Positions 32,097-40,334 of a DNA stretch of 64,000 bases are shown here, in pieces (within the stretch, counting starts at the first letter, position 1; each line of letters begins with the position of its first letter). The stretch spans positions 124,001-188,000 of the forward strand of contig NZ_CAUASN010000001.1 in NCBI RefSeq assembly GCF_958431955.1. The letters run 5' to 3'. A program made the translations under genes and the position numbers. The notes beneath the pieces are model-generated. The model ran no database searches. It saw only the letters and a list, made by a program, of their open reading frames with translations, and had not been told where the DNA came from. The stretch comes from an uncultured Adlercreutzia sp. (GTDB lineage Bacteria > Actinomycetota > Coriobacteriia > Coriobacteriales > Eggerthellaceae).

Positions 32097-33800
32097 ATGG
32101 GGGCGCAGCGGCGCATGCATTTCATGGTGGGCAAGAACGGGGATGGGCGGCGCAGCAGGTCAGCTGCAGAAGCGGTAAAGGAGATAGAGGCGGAAAAGGC
32201 GGAGCAAAACCAGGCACTTCGCGATGATGATCGCCGGCTGCCGCCCCTGCCGCCGCTGCCTCTCATACTTCAGATCGTAGGCTTTGGATTTCTCGAGGCA
32301 TGGATGTGGCTTGGCCTCTATGAGGGATATCCCTGCTTTCGCAGCGGGCGCACCGAGCCGGTGGCGGTGGCCGCCCTTCTGGTGGCCTTTGTGATCTTCG
32401 CCGTTTTGGTGGGGTGGATTCCCGCCATACGACGGCGCATGCCTTTAGGCGGCGTGATGGTGGCCGGTCTGTTCGCCTGTATGGCCAGCAGCGCGTGCGT
32501 TGTCTTGCATCTCGGTTCGGGCGGCCTTTCCGACCAGGCGCTTCGGTGGATCGTGCGCGGTTTATGCTTTGTGATGGGTGCGAGTACGGCGTTGCTGTTC
32601 CTCGGTTTCGGCACGCGGGCGAGCAGGCTTGCTCCTGTCCAAGCGCTGCTCGGTTTCTGCTTTTCGTTCGGAGCGGCATTCTTCGCCTTCTTTGCCGTGT
32701 CGAGTCTCGACTATCCCTACTCTGACATGGCGTTTTCGTTGCTTCCCGTCATTTCGGCGGTCTGCCTGTGGGAGCGCGCCGACATTCAGGCGCACGCCGC
32801 TCCTCGATCCTCATCGTCAGATGCGTCGAAGCAGGAAGAAGGCCAGGGTGCGACGGCTTTCGGCCGCGTGCCTCGTAACCCCGCCATTAGCGCCGGCCTT
32901 GTCTCTTCTGAAGGGGGCCATACGCGTTACGCACGAGGTTTCGTGCAGATGATCGTCGCCTTCGGGGTCTTTGCCTTCGCTGCTTCGTTCACCCAGAGTT
33001 TCGAGCCGGCGAAGGACTTTGCCTTGGGTATTGACGAGGGCTGGGTTGGCTTCTCGCTGGTGCTCGGGGTGATAGCCTGGATTCTTCTGACGGATGGATC
33101 GGTGCGTACCTTCAAGATTCTGAAGATACTCTATCAGGCGGCTATTGTGCTTATGGTGCTGAAGCTGGTGCTGCAGCCCCTTCTGACCGACGACTCCGCG
33201 TTCGCGGCCTTAAACGTCATGACCTATCTGGGGTTATTTACCGTGTTCTGGTCGCTGACGGCTTTCGTCGGCCATGTGGGGGAGGTAGATCCGGTGCGTG
33301 CTTTTGCGCTCGTGTTCGGGGTAGGGGCGCTCTGCATGGCCGCGGGGTGGGTTATCGGCTCGCACTGTTATGCCGAGCTGGGGCGCGACCGACTCTATCT
33401 TTCTATCGCCGCCGGCTGCGTGGTGGCGGTGTTCTGCACCTTCGGCTTCTCGGTGCGCAATTTTCCCTATCTCACTTTGACGGGCCGAGGCCGTCGTCGA
33501 GCGGAGGGTGGCCGTGGCGCGGAAGAGGGGGCGTCTGCAGCTGTGCCCCCAGCGCCGCGCTTGTCATTGGAGGAAATCGTAGCGCAGCTTGCCGAGGAGT
33601 GCGCCCTCACGCCGCGTGAGGCTGAGATATTCGGGCTCTTGGCCCAGGGACAGACCACTGAGGAAATCGCTGATGGGCTCGTCATCTCCTACTATACGGT
33701 ACGCACCCATATTCGCAACTTGTACGCGAAGTTGGGGGCAACCACGCGAAGCGAGCTTTTGCTCATCATCTCCGAGCGCGAGCGCCGCAACGACAGCTGA
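32097..33800 (+). CDS. LuxR-family regulator with about 12 transmembrane segments (operon 1)
   Basis: 567 residues. A hydrophilic N-terminal segment of about 55 residues precedes a 12-span membrane domain (LILQIVGFGFLEAWMWLGLY onward, a central Ser/Gln-rich loop near residue 235). The C-terminal HTH is LTPREAEIFGLLAQGQTTEE followed by ISYYTVRTHIRNLYAKLG. GTG 32088 is an in-frame alternative overlapping the likely ribosome site AGGTGAGG. TATACT near 32029 is a likely -10. It lies 90 bases after the NapH-like gene on the same strand, so it is the probable controller of operon 1. Confidence 0.85.
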   Translation: MGAQRRMHFMVGKNGDGRRSRSAAEAVKEIEAEKAEQNQALRDDDRRLPPLPPLPLILQIVGFGFLEAWMWLGLYEGYPCFRSGRTEPVAVAALLVAFVIFAVLVGWIPAIRRRMPLGGVMVAGLFACMASSACVVLHLGSGGLSDQALRWIVRGLCFVMGASTALLFLGFGTRASRLAPVQALLGFCFSFGAAFFAFFAVSSLDYPYSDMAFSLLPVISAVCLWERADIQAHAAPRSSSSDASKQEEGQGATAFGRVPRNPAISAGLVSSEGGHTRYARGFVQMIVAFGVFAFAASFTQSFEPAKDFALGIDEGWVGFSLVLGVIAWILLTDGSVRTFKILKILYQAAIVLMVLKLVLQPLLTDDSAFAALNVMTYLGLFTVFWSLTAFVGHVGEVDPVRAFALVFGVGALCMAAGWVIGSHCYAELGRDRLYLSIAAGCVVAVFCTFGFSVRNFPYLTLTGRGRRRAEGGRGAEEGASAAVPPAPRLSLEEIVAQLAEECALTPREAEIFGLLAQGQTTEEIADGLVISYYTVRTHIRNLYAKLGATTRSELLLIISERERRNDS

Positions 33801-33832
33801 GCTGCCTTCCTGGCCTACAAAACGGCGTGTCA

Positions 33833-33856
33833 TTAATACACAGGTACCTGTTAATA
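33833..33856. promoter_or_regulatory. MarR operator 1
   Basis: The 12-bp perfect palindrome ACAGGTACCTGT (33840-33851) is flanked by AT-rich bases (TTAATAC and TAATATGG). The latter could be the -10 of a promoter for the downstream MarR gene. Confidence 0.6.
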
Positions 33857-33892
33857 TGGAGAAACTGTCAGGAGTGATGTGAGGGGCTCCCT

Positions 33893-33915
33893 ATAACACA
33901 GGTACCTGTGTATTA
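33893..33915. promoter_or_regulatory. MarR operator 2
   Basis: ACACAGGTACCTGTGT (33896-33911) is a perfect 16-bp palindrome sharing its core with operator 1, 56 bases away (about five helical turns). Autoregulation by the MarR protein at 34011 is inferred. Confidence 0.65.
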
Positions 33916-34010
33916 TGTCATCGTGTCGATGGGATGGTCGGACGTGCAGGGAGCGGAAACGACCATCGCAGCCATCGCTTTCGTGACAAGTAGATAAGGA
34001 AGTGCCTTAT

Positions 34011-34874
34011 ATGAATACCCACCATACTTTGAAACCAATTCCGAACTTCGAGGACATTGATTCTCTCGACCACCGCCTCTGGCATCGCCTGGAGCGGGTG
34101 CAGATGCTGGCCGGCCGCTACATGCGGATGGAAGAGGGCGGACGCCTCTCCCGCGGCCGCGACGGCGCTCGGGGGCAGGGCCGCGTACTGCGCGCCCTGG
34201 CTTTGGTGCCCGAGATCAGCCAGAAGGATCTCACGGTGCTGCTGGACATGCGCCAGCAGTCGCTCGCTGAGCTGCTGGCCAAACTTGAGGCCAAGGGCCT
34301 TGTGGAGCGCGAGCAGGACACCGAAGACCGCCGCAGGCAGATCGTGCGTCTCACCGATGAGGGACGGGCGGCCGCCGATGAGATGGAGCCCGACGAGAGC
34401 GGGCAGTCCGAGCTCGCGCTATTCAACTGCCTGACCGATGAGGAGAAGAAGCAACTCGACGCCCTCCTCGCCCGGGTGACGGATACGCTGGAGGAGGCGG
34501 TGAGCGAGCGCATGGGACAGGGTCCTCGCCATCGCGGAGGGCGGCATGACCACGGCGGGTGCCACGGTCATGACGATCGTGGCGAGAAAGGGCGTCGTTG
34601 CGCTCGCGATGGAGAACAGCATTCCGAGGAAGAGTCGGGCCGTCGCGGACACAGCGGGCGTGGGCATCGTTCCGAGGGCGGCCCGGGTCGCCGCGGTCGC
34701 GGCGCTCGCGGCGGCGGCCAGAACGGCGGGGACCCTCGCATGAAGCACCGCTCGCAGCAGTTCGCGACGCTGGAGGGAGAGCCCCTGGGGGCCGATGATG
34801 CGGCTCCGGCCTGCGACCACAACTGCCGGCAGTGCCCGCTGCGAGGAACGACCTCCTGCATCAAGCGCCGCTAA
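34011..34874 (+). CDS. MarR-family regulator with a His/Gly/Arg-rich, Cys-containing C-terminal extension
   Basis: 287 residues. The first ~165 are a normal MarR domain: LDHRLWHRLERVQML, winged helix VPEISQKDLTVLLDMRQQSL with wing DTEDRRRQIVRLTDEG. The remaining ~120 residues are unusual, a basic Gly/His/Arg/Asp stretch (RHRGGRHDHGGCHGHDDRGE) ending in CDHNCRQCPLRGTTSC. The His runs and the C-x3-C-x2-C spacing suggest metal binding. AAGGAAG lies 9 bases ahead of ATG 34011. Two palindromic operators precede the gene and a terminator follows. Confidence 0.85.
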   Translation: MNTHHTLKPIPNFEDIDSLDHRLWHRLERVQMLAGRYMRMEEGGRLSRGRDGARGQGRVLRALALVPEISQKDLTVLLDMRQQSLAELLAKLEAKGLVEREQDTEDRRRQIVRLTDEGRAAADEMEPDESGQSELALFNCLTDEEKKQLDALLARVTDTLEEAVSERMGQGPRHRGGRHDHGGCHGHDDRGEKGRRCARDGEQHSEEESGRRGHSGRGHRSEGGPGRRGRGARGGGQNGGDPRMKHRSQQFATLEGEPLGADDAAPACDHNCRQCPLRGTTSCIKRR

Positions 34875-34888
34875 GAGCCATCAAATGG

Positions 34889-34915
34889 GAAAGGCCCCGG
34901 ATTCCGGGGCCTTTC
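34889..34915 (+). terminator. Terminator after the MarR gene
   Basis: GAAAGGCCCCGG/CCGGGGCCTTTC, a 12-bp perfect stem with an ATT loop. Confidence 0.7.
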
Positions 34916-35036
34916 TGTGCTCCGGGATGCTGCATCGAGTGTTTCTAGCGATAAGACGTCTCGAGACATCCCATGTGGCAGGGGCCCCGTCATGATGACG
35001 AGGCCCGCAGGGGAGGGAAATGTTGAGGCGAGCGCC

Positions 35037-36728
35037 TTAGGCGTTGTCGTAGGCTACGACGGAATCCTTGGTGTAGATCTCATCGCCGTACCAGTTGTCG
35101 GCGACGGTGCCGCCCAGGCAGTTCTCGATGAGGTGACGGGCCGCCTTGCTGCCGCACCACACGCTGGAGCTCTGGCAGGTGCCCACGTAGTAGATCTCGG
35201 TATTGAAGCCCGAGGCGGCGATGCCGGCGGCGTACAGGCCCTCGACGGGCTTGAAGGCCGCGTCCACCACCTGGGCGTTGCGGTTGATGCGGATGCCGTT
35301 GTTGGTGTTGAAGATAACTGAGCTCAACTCGAAGCCGTAGAAGGGGCCCTCGCCCATGGGCATCATGTGCTCGGCAGGCTTGGCGAACACCGAGTCGCCC
35401 GTGCCGGCGGCGCAGTCGGCCTCGTAGGTGTCCATCGTGGCGACGAAGGTGTCGGCGGGAACGCCCATGAGCTCAGCCAGCTCCTCCAGCGTGTCGGCCT
35501 TGAACACGTGGTCGTTGCCCTCGGCCAGGGCCAAATCGTCGGCGGCGTCCCACGGCTCGTTGGCGCGGTCCTCGCCCACGAGGCCCTTCATGTGGGCCAT
35601 CTTGCCGGCCTGGTAGTCGTTCAGAAGACCCGTGCCGATGATGGAGAACACGCGACCCTGCTGCTCGACGGCCTTGCTGCGGGCGATGTCAGAGGGAGAG
35701 CTCTCGTCGATGAAGCGCTCGCCGTCCTGGTTCACGTAGCAGCACGAGCCGTTCATGGATGCGGCCACGGAAAGGAGCGAGTCGATGGAGAAGCCCGGCA
35801 CGTGGATGTACATGCTGGAAAGGGCCACGGTGCCGCAACGGCCATGCCCGGTCTGTTCGGCCATCAGGTGGCCGTCGCCGTGCTGGTTCTCACCCATGGC
35901 CTCGCACTTGGAAAGATCCTGGGCGCTGTAGTACTGCAGCAGGTCGAAGTTGTTGGACATACCGCCCGTGGCCAGCACCACGGCCTTGGCGTTGATATTG
36001 GTGTAGGTGCCATCCGCGTTCAGGATCTGCACGCCGGTGCAGGTGTACTCGTCGTCGAGCAGCAGGGCGGTGGCGCGCGTGTTCAGGCGCAGTTCCAGGT
36101 TGGCGTACTCGGCACCGTCGAGCTGACCCTGCAGGCGCTTGATGACCGCCGAGCCGTTGCCGCCCTCGTACATGGGGCGAGCGATGGCGCTGGAGGCGGG
36201 TTTGTGCAACTGCACGCCGTGCTTCAGGTACAGCCATGCGCTGTTCATGCCGTAGTCCACGGCACGCTCGGCATACAGGATACCCCGCTTCAGGTAGGTG
36301 GATTCGGCTGCGGTCTCCGAAGCGGCGGTCAGGGCCTCTTCCCAGCTGACGCTCTCGTTGGGGGCGTTGCGCTCGGCGTAGTTGGAGTTGCCGCCGCAGA
36401 TGCTGCCCTTGTCGAGCAGCAGCACCTTCGCGTCAGGCATCTGCTCGGCACAGATCATGGCGCCCATCATGCCGCCGATGCCCGTGCCCACGAACACGGC
36501 GTCGAAGTCCTCTTCGTTGGCCGCATCGTGCACGATACCGATCTCGTCGGGGTTCTCGTACAGCGAGTAACGCGTGCCGGCCTTTGCCTCGCCGGTGGCG
36601 CTCAGGTTCTGGCTGTCGCCATCGGCCGAGCCGGTGGGCGCGCAGCCGGTCAGGGCGCCGGCGGCAGCGGCCACGCCGAGCATGCCGGAACCCATCAGGA
36701 ACGAGCGACGGGAAAATTGCTTTGACAT
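35037..36728 (-). CDS. Tat-exported lipoprotein flavoprotein reductase (FAD_binding_2)
   Basis: 563 residues. ATG 36728 is fixed by AAGGAGG 6 bases ahead. The N-terminus has SRRSFLMGSG and a lipobox ALTGC (C29), so it is probably a Tat-exported lipoprotein. The FAD motif is VFVGTGIGGMMGAM (residues 79-90), followed by LLLDKGSICGGNSNYAERN, and the C-terminal FAD loop GLYAAGIAASG. The histidine-threonine-x-Gly-Gly motif of fumarate reductases is replaced by NTNNG at 474-478, so fumarate is unlikely to be the substrate. No FMN domain or heme site is present, so it needs an external electron donor. It is divergent from a LuxR-type membrane regulator. Confidence 0.85.
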   Translation of the reverse strand: MSKQFSRRSFLMGSGMLGVAAAAGALTGCAPTGSADGDSQNLSATGEAKAGTRYSLYENPDEIGIVHDAANEEDFDAVFVGTGIGGMMGAMICAEQMPDAKVLLLDKGSICGGNSNYAERNAPNESVSWEEALTAASETAAESTYLKRGILYAERAVDYGMNSAWLYLKHGVQLHKPASSAIARPMYEGGNGSAVIKRLQGQLDGAEYANLELRLNTRATALLLDDEYTCTGVQILNADGTYTNINAKAVVLATGGMSNNFDLLQYYSAQDLSKCEAMGENQHGDGHLMAEQTGHGRCGTVALSSMYIHVPGFSIDSLLSVAASMNGSCCYVNQDGERFIDESSPSDIARSKAVEQQGRVFSIIGTGLLNDYQAGKMAHMKGLVGEDRANEPWDAADDLALAEGNDHVFKADTLEELAELMGVPADTFVATMDTYEADCAAGTGDSVFAKPAEHMMPMGEGPFYGFELSSVIFNTNNGIRINRNAQVVDAAFKPVEGLYAAGIAASGFNTEIYYVGTCQSSSVWCGSKAARHLIENCLGGTVADNWYGDEIYTKDSVVAYDNA

Positions 36729-36977
36729 TGATTCCTCCTTGCAGTTGTCTCCCCAGCGGCCCCTTGAAGGGAGCCGTTGTGTCCGAGGCCCTTGTCGGGT
36801 CATCGGTCGCACCGTTTCGCGGCGCAGGAGTATGCTACGGTCGTCTGCGATTCCCGCACATCTCGAAGATTTGGGTAAAAAGCCTAAATAACCAAAAACT
36901 TGGTATGCCCTTTAGAGTAACCTTATCTCAGAATAGTAAGGCAACATCCCCCTGTTGCTGGGAGAGGAAGAACGAGA
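36729..36977. promoter_or_regulatory. Divergent regulatory region between flavoprotein and LuxR genes
   Basis: No gene here. AT-rich bases at 36880-36945 contain CCTTA-11-TAAGG (near 36918-36939) and GGGTA...TGCCC half sites, against a GC-rich background. These are candidate regulator sites for the divergent promoters. Confidence 0.35.
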
Positions 36978-38510
36978 ATGATCGGGTCTCAAGTGAGGGA
37001 ACGCGTAAGCGCCGCGGGGGCGATGGCCGTGCTGTGGGCGTTCTTCTTCAATGCCCGACTTTTCCCCATCTCGCTCGCCAATGACTCCTATGGTACGTTG
37101 GCGCCGCTGACGCTGTACCTCGTCTACGGACTCTCCCTTGTGATAGCAGGCGTTTGCGCGGTGTTTCTGGAACTGCAGCCGCGGGGTGCGCGCTACCGTC
37201 GCCCGTGCGCTCTGGTGGGCGGTGCCGTGGGCTTAGCCGGATCAGCTATCGTCGTGTTTCCCTACGGCGGGTTTTCCGCTGCCACGCTCATGATCGGGCT
37301 GGGTACGGGCGCGATGGCGCTCTTTTTGGTAGCGCAGTTCTGGTATTGGACGGCTCACTTGCGCGGGCGTGATCCCGCGACGGCGTTGGTGGATGCGGCC
37401 GTGGGCCTCGCTTTGTTCGGCGCCGGCGCCGCCCCGGCGGCCCTTCTGCATGCGGAATCGCCCGTCGCCTTCGCGTTGCTGCCGCTCATTTCGCTTGCCT
37501 GCACGGCGCTTTCCCCCTCGTCGGGCACCTCTTCGCGAGGAGACTTGGGCAAGCCGCTGCGCGATACCGAGGGGGTGGTGCTCGGCGAATCCGATTTGGG
37601 GGCGCTGTCTTTGGGTATCATTCGCCGCATGCTCGTGCCCTCGGTCATCTATCTGTATCTGGTGCAGGCAATGAATGTGGCGTTGGACGGACTGACGCTG
37701 CTTCCCCTTGACCTCTTCCGCCCGTGGGTGTTCGTGTTCGCGACGTTCGCTGTGGCTGTTTTGGTGCTGGGATTGTTGAGGTCCGAGATTTCTCCGGTGA
37801 AGCGACTCGCCCAATCCTTCAACATCGTCTCGGCGTTCCTGTTGGCGGCTCTGTTCGTAACGTGCTGCCAAACGGTGGGTCTTCTGCCGGTGGGCAACTA
37901 CGCCGTGGTGGCTGCGAAGATTCTCCTGTGCTTCTTCATTTGGATTCTGGTTGTGCTGCGACCGGCGGTGCAGGGGAGAGGCGTTCGCTGCGTGGTGCTG
38001 CTTGCCTTGTATCTGCTGCTGGTGCTGTGGTTGCCGAATTTGGTGCAGAGCGCTATCTTGGCAGTCCATCCCACATTGCAGACTCCTGGCCAGCTCTCCT
38101 GGCTGTTCTTGGTGCTCTCTGGGATCGCTTTGGCTATCTCCGTGGGCTCGAACGCGACGATCTCCTCGTTGATAACAGGGGATCCTGCGGCTGCGCCCCT
38201 CGGAGGAGCCCCCATGCCTGCCGCTGGCGGCAAAGCTGATGCAGGCGTTGCGAATTCTACCGCCGTCGATTCGCTGGGCTCCCATCGCGCCGATGCCGTT
38301 GCCGAATTCCGGGCGCGTTACGGCCTGTCGGATCGCGAGGCGGAGATCACGCGGTTCGCCTGCGAGGGAAAGACCGCGAAGCGCATCGCTCGCGAACTGT
38401 TCATTGCCGAGAGCACAGTCTACACGCATCTTAAGCATATCTACCGTAAGGCTGGCGTGCACTCCAAGCAGGAACTGGTGGATGCGGTGGAGGGCAGCAT
38501 CGCCCGCTAG
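36978..38510 (+). CDS. LuxR-family regulator with about 12 transmembrane segments (flavoprotein-linked)
   Basis: 510 residues. Twelve spans lead to a short Ala/Gly linker and a C-terminal LuxR HTH (LSDREAEITRFACEGKTAKR, AESTVYTHLKHIYRKAGVHS). GGAGAGGAAG lies ahead of ATG 36978. It is divergent from the Tat flavoprotein gene, which is its most likely target. It is shorter in the N-terminus than the one at 32097 and closer in layout to the one at 2277. Confidence 0.87.
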   Translation: MIGSQVRERVSAAGAMAVLWAFFFNARLFPISLANDSYGTLAPLTLYLVYGLSLVIAGVCAVFLELQPRGARYRRPCALVGGAVGLAGSAIVVFPYGGFSAATLMIGLGTGAMALFLVAQFWYWTAHLRGRDPATALVDAAVGLALFGAGAAPAALLHAESPVAFALLPLISLACTALSPSSGTSSRGDLGKPLRDTEGVVLGESDLGALSLGIIRRMLVPSVIYLYLVQAMNVALDGLTLLPLDLFRPWVFVFATFAVAVLVLGLLRSEISPVKRLAQSFNIVSAFLLAALFVTCCQTVGLLPVGNYAVVAAKILLCFFIWILVVLRPAVQGRGVRCVVLLALYLLLVLWLPNLVQSAILAVHPTLQTPGQLSWLFLVLSGIALAISVGSNATISSLITGDPAAAPLGGAPMPAAGGKADAGVANSTAVDSLGSHRADAVAEFRARYGLSDREAEITRFACEGKTAKRIARELFIAESTVYTHLKHIYRKAGVHSKQELVDAVEGSIAR

Positions 38511-38558
38511 ATTTTGCAACTTGGGAGATTCAGACGGTCCGGCCGGCACGGTAACGTA

Positions 38559-38589
38559 AAGAAGGCGAGACGGTGCGTCTCGCCTTCTT
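38559..38589. terminator. Bidirectional terminator between LuxR and DUF4405-like genes
   Basis: AAGAAGGCGAGAC/GTCTCGCCTTCTT is a 13-bp stem followed by CTTTTCC on the plus strand; on the minus strand TTTACG follows. Confidence 0.7.
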
Positions 38590-38614
38590 CTTTTCCTGGG
38601 GTAAGGTGTGAGCT

Positions 38615-39967
38615 CTACGCCTGGGACTTCTTGCGGCGGCGCAGGGCCTCGTTGATGTAGTAGGTGATGGCGGCGAACAGGCCCATAACCGAGGTGAACT
38701 GGGCGATGGTCATGAGCACGTTGGGCAGCTCGACGTTGTTGCCGTGATTGCCGGAGCGCTCCTTCTTCTCGCCGCCTTCGCCGTCGCCACCCTCGGCAGC
38801 GCCTTCGTGCTCGCCGTTGCGGCCGTCCTCGGCACTGGCCTCGCCGCGATCGGCACTCTCGGCCTCCTCGCGCTCGCCGCGCTCGGAGCGCTCATCGGCT
38901 GCCTCCTCGGCGGCCTGGCCCTCGGCGCGGTCATCCCCGGCGCCCTCCGCGGCCTCGCCGCGATCGGCACTCTCGGCTCCCTCGCGCTCGCCGCGCTCGG
39001 AGCGCTCCTGGCGCTCGCCTTCCTGGGCTGCCTCGGAGCCTGCGGCGTCCGCTTTATCGCGGCCCGAGCGCTCACCGTCTGCGGTCTCGCGATCGCTGCG
39101 CTCGGCGCTTTCGGCCCCTTCGCGCTCGCCGCGCTCAGAGCGCTCGCTGCCGGCGGCCTGCTCCTCGGCACGGCCGTCTCCGGTGCCTTCCGCGGTCTCG
39201 CCGGAGTCACCGCGCTCTTCGCCGGCGGCCGCCTCCGCGCTGTCGCGCTCGGAGCGCTCGCCAGTGGTCCGCTCGCCTTCCTGGCCCTCGGCATTTTCGC
39301 GCTCGCCCGAGCCGTCGCGCGCCTCGTCGCTCTGCTCGGCAGTGCCCTCCTCGGCGCCCTTCTCGCCCTTGTCGCCATGGCCGTGGTGCTGAATGGGGAT
39401 CACGGGGCACAAAAGCCACTCGCTGAAGCCGGACGTGGGTACCGAGTAGGCGCCGAAGATGACGATGGCAGCCAGCAGCACGTAGCTCACCGGTTTGGCG
39501 ACGGCTGCTGGCACCTTCCACGTCTTGCGGAAGAAGCCCTTCACCATCGGCCAGTACAGACCCAAATGGATGCCGACCAGGATAAGCGACAGGGCCGAGA
39601 AGAACAGGTGTAGCGTGCGGAAGATGGAGGTGTCCATGTTCAATGCCTCGATCTGCTCCTTGAAGAGCACCTTCGAGATGAACACGCCGCTGATGACGAT
39701 GATGAGGAAGCTCACGACGAGCGCGATGGAGATCCAGTAGCTGAACTTGGTCCGCGCCGGCGTTTCAGAGCTGAAGAGCTTTTTAGCGTTGTGGGCGATC
39801 CAACGCCAGTTGAACAGGCAGTGGATGAGGAACACGAGCAGAATGCCGATGCCGGCCACCTCGTGGTAGGTGAGGGTAAGCACCTTGGCCTTGTACAAGA
39901 GCACGAGGATGAGGAACATCACCACATCCAGGGCAATTTTGGCGGAGAGCTTCACTCCTTTTGCCAT
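38615..39967 (-). CDS. DUF4405-like cytochrome-b-type membrane protein with a long charged repeat insert
   Basis: 450 residues from ATG 39967 (AAAGG 9 bases ahead). Four N-terminal spans carry paired histidines H35/H49 and H120/H134 (TYHEVAGIGILLVFLIHC, TLHLFFSALSLILVGIHLGL), the pattern of a two-heme, four-helix cytochrome b. Residues ~198-410 are a very charged Glu/Arg/Ser/Gly/Ala region with several imperfect copies of SERGEREGAES. One last span (VLMTIAQFTSVMGLFAAI) closes the protein. It may carry electrons from quinol to a surface flavoprotein, possibly the one at 35037. No partner is fused or directly adjacent on this strand. Confidence 0.7.
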   Translation of the reverse strand: MAKGVKLSAKIALDVVMFLILVLLYKAKVLTLTYHEVAGIGILLVFLIHCLFNWRWIAHNAKKLFSSETPARTKFSYWISIALVVSFLIIVISGVFISKVLFKEQIEALNMDTSIFRTLHLFFSALSLILVGIHLGLYWPMVKGFFRKTWKVPAAVAKPVSYVLLAAIVIFGAYSVPTSGFSEWLLCPVIPIQHHGHGDKGEKGAEEGTAEQSDEARDGSGERENAEGQEGERTTGERSERDSAEAAAGEERGDSGETAEGTGDGRAEEQAAGSERSERGEREGAESAERSDRETADGERSGRDKADAAGSEAAQEGERQERSERGEREGAESADRGEAAEGAGDDRAEGQAAEEAADERSERGEREEAESADRGEASAEDGRNGEHEGAAEGGDGEGGEKKERSGNHGNNVELPNVLMTIAQFTSVMGLFAAITYYINEALRRRKKSQA

Positions 39968-40334
39968 AGCGAGAATCCTTTCTGTTGGGGCGTTGCCGGG
40001 CGTTTTGCCCGGTAGGCAATGCGAGTCCACCCTTTCGCTGCCAGGCATGTCGAAGAGAAGGGAAGAGGAGGGGCGTGCGCTCGCAGCGGAGCGGTGGCGC
40101 TCGAACAAAGCGAAGTTAGGTTAGGGTAACTGCAAGAAAAAGTTAGAATAGGAGAACTTTCAACGGAGGATTTTGAAGGACGAGCGGAAGGGGAGGGGAG
40201 GAAATTGGGGAGGCGCCACGAGGACGCGACAGGGGCATGACGAGGGACATGACGGGGACATGGCGAGGGTGCGACGGGGTCGTGGGCGAGACCTCTCTCC
40301 ACCCCCTCGCGAGGACACCCTGCGCGAGGGGGTG
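39968..40334. other. Intergenic region between LuxR-type gene and DUF4405-like gene
   Basis: No gene seen. On the minus strand TATTCT (40150-40145) is a possible -10 for the DUF4405-like gene. A GACGAGG/GACGGGG/GGCGAGG-type purine repeat fills about 40220-40295. CCCCCTCGCG/CGCGAGGGGG (40302-40332) forms a hairpin after the LuxR stop. Confidence 0.45.

Noticed and set aside
38744..39613. Plus-strand hydrophobic frame opposite the charged repeat of the DUF4405-like gene.
   Set aside because: Antisense of Glu/Arg/Ser codons reads as Leu/Ala/Gly; the sense frame has the haem-ligand histidines and a proper start.
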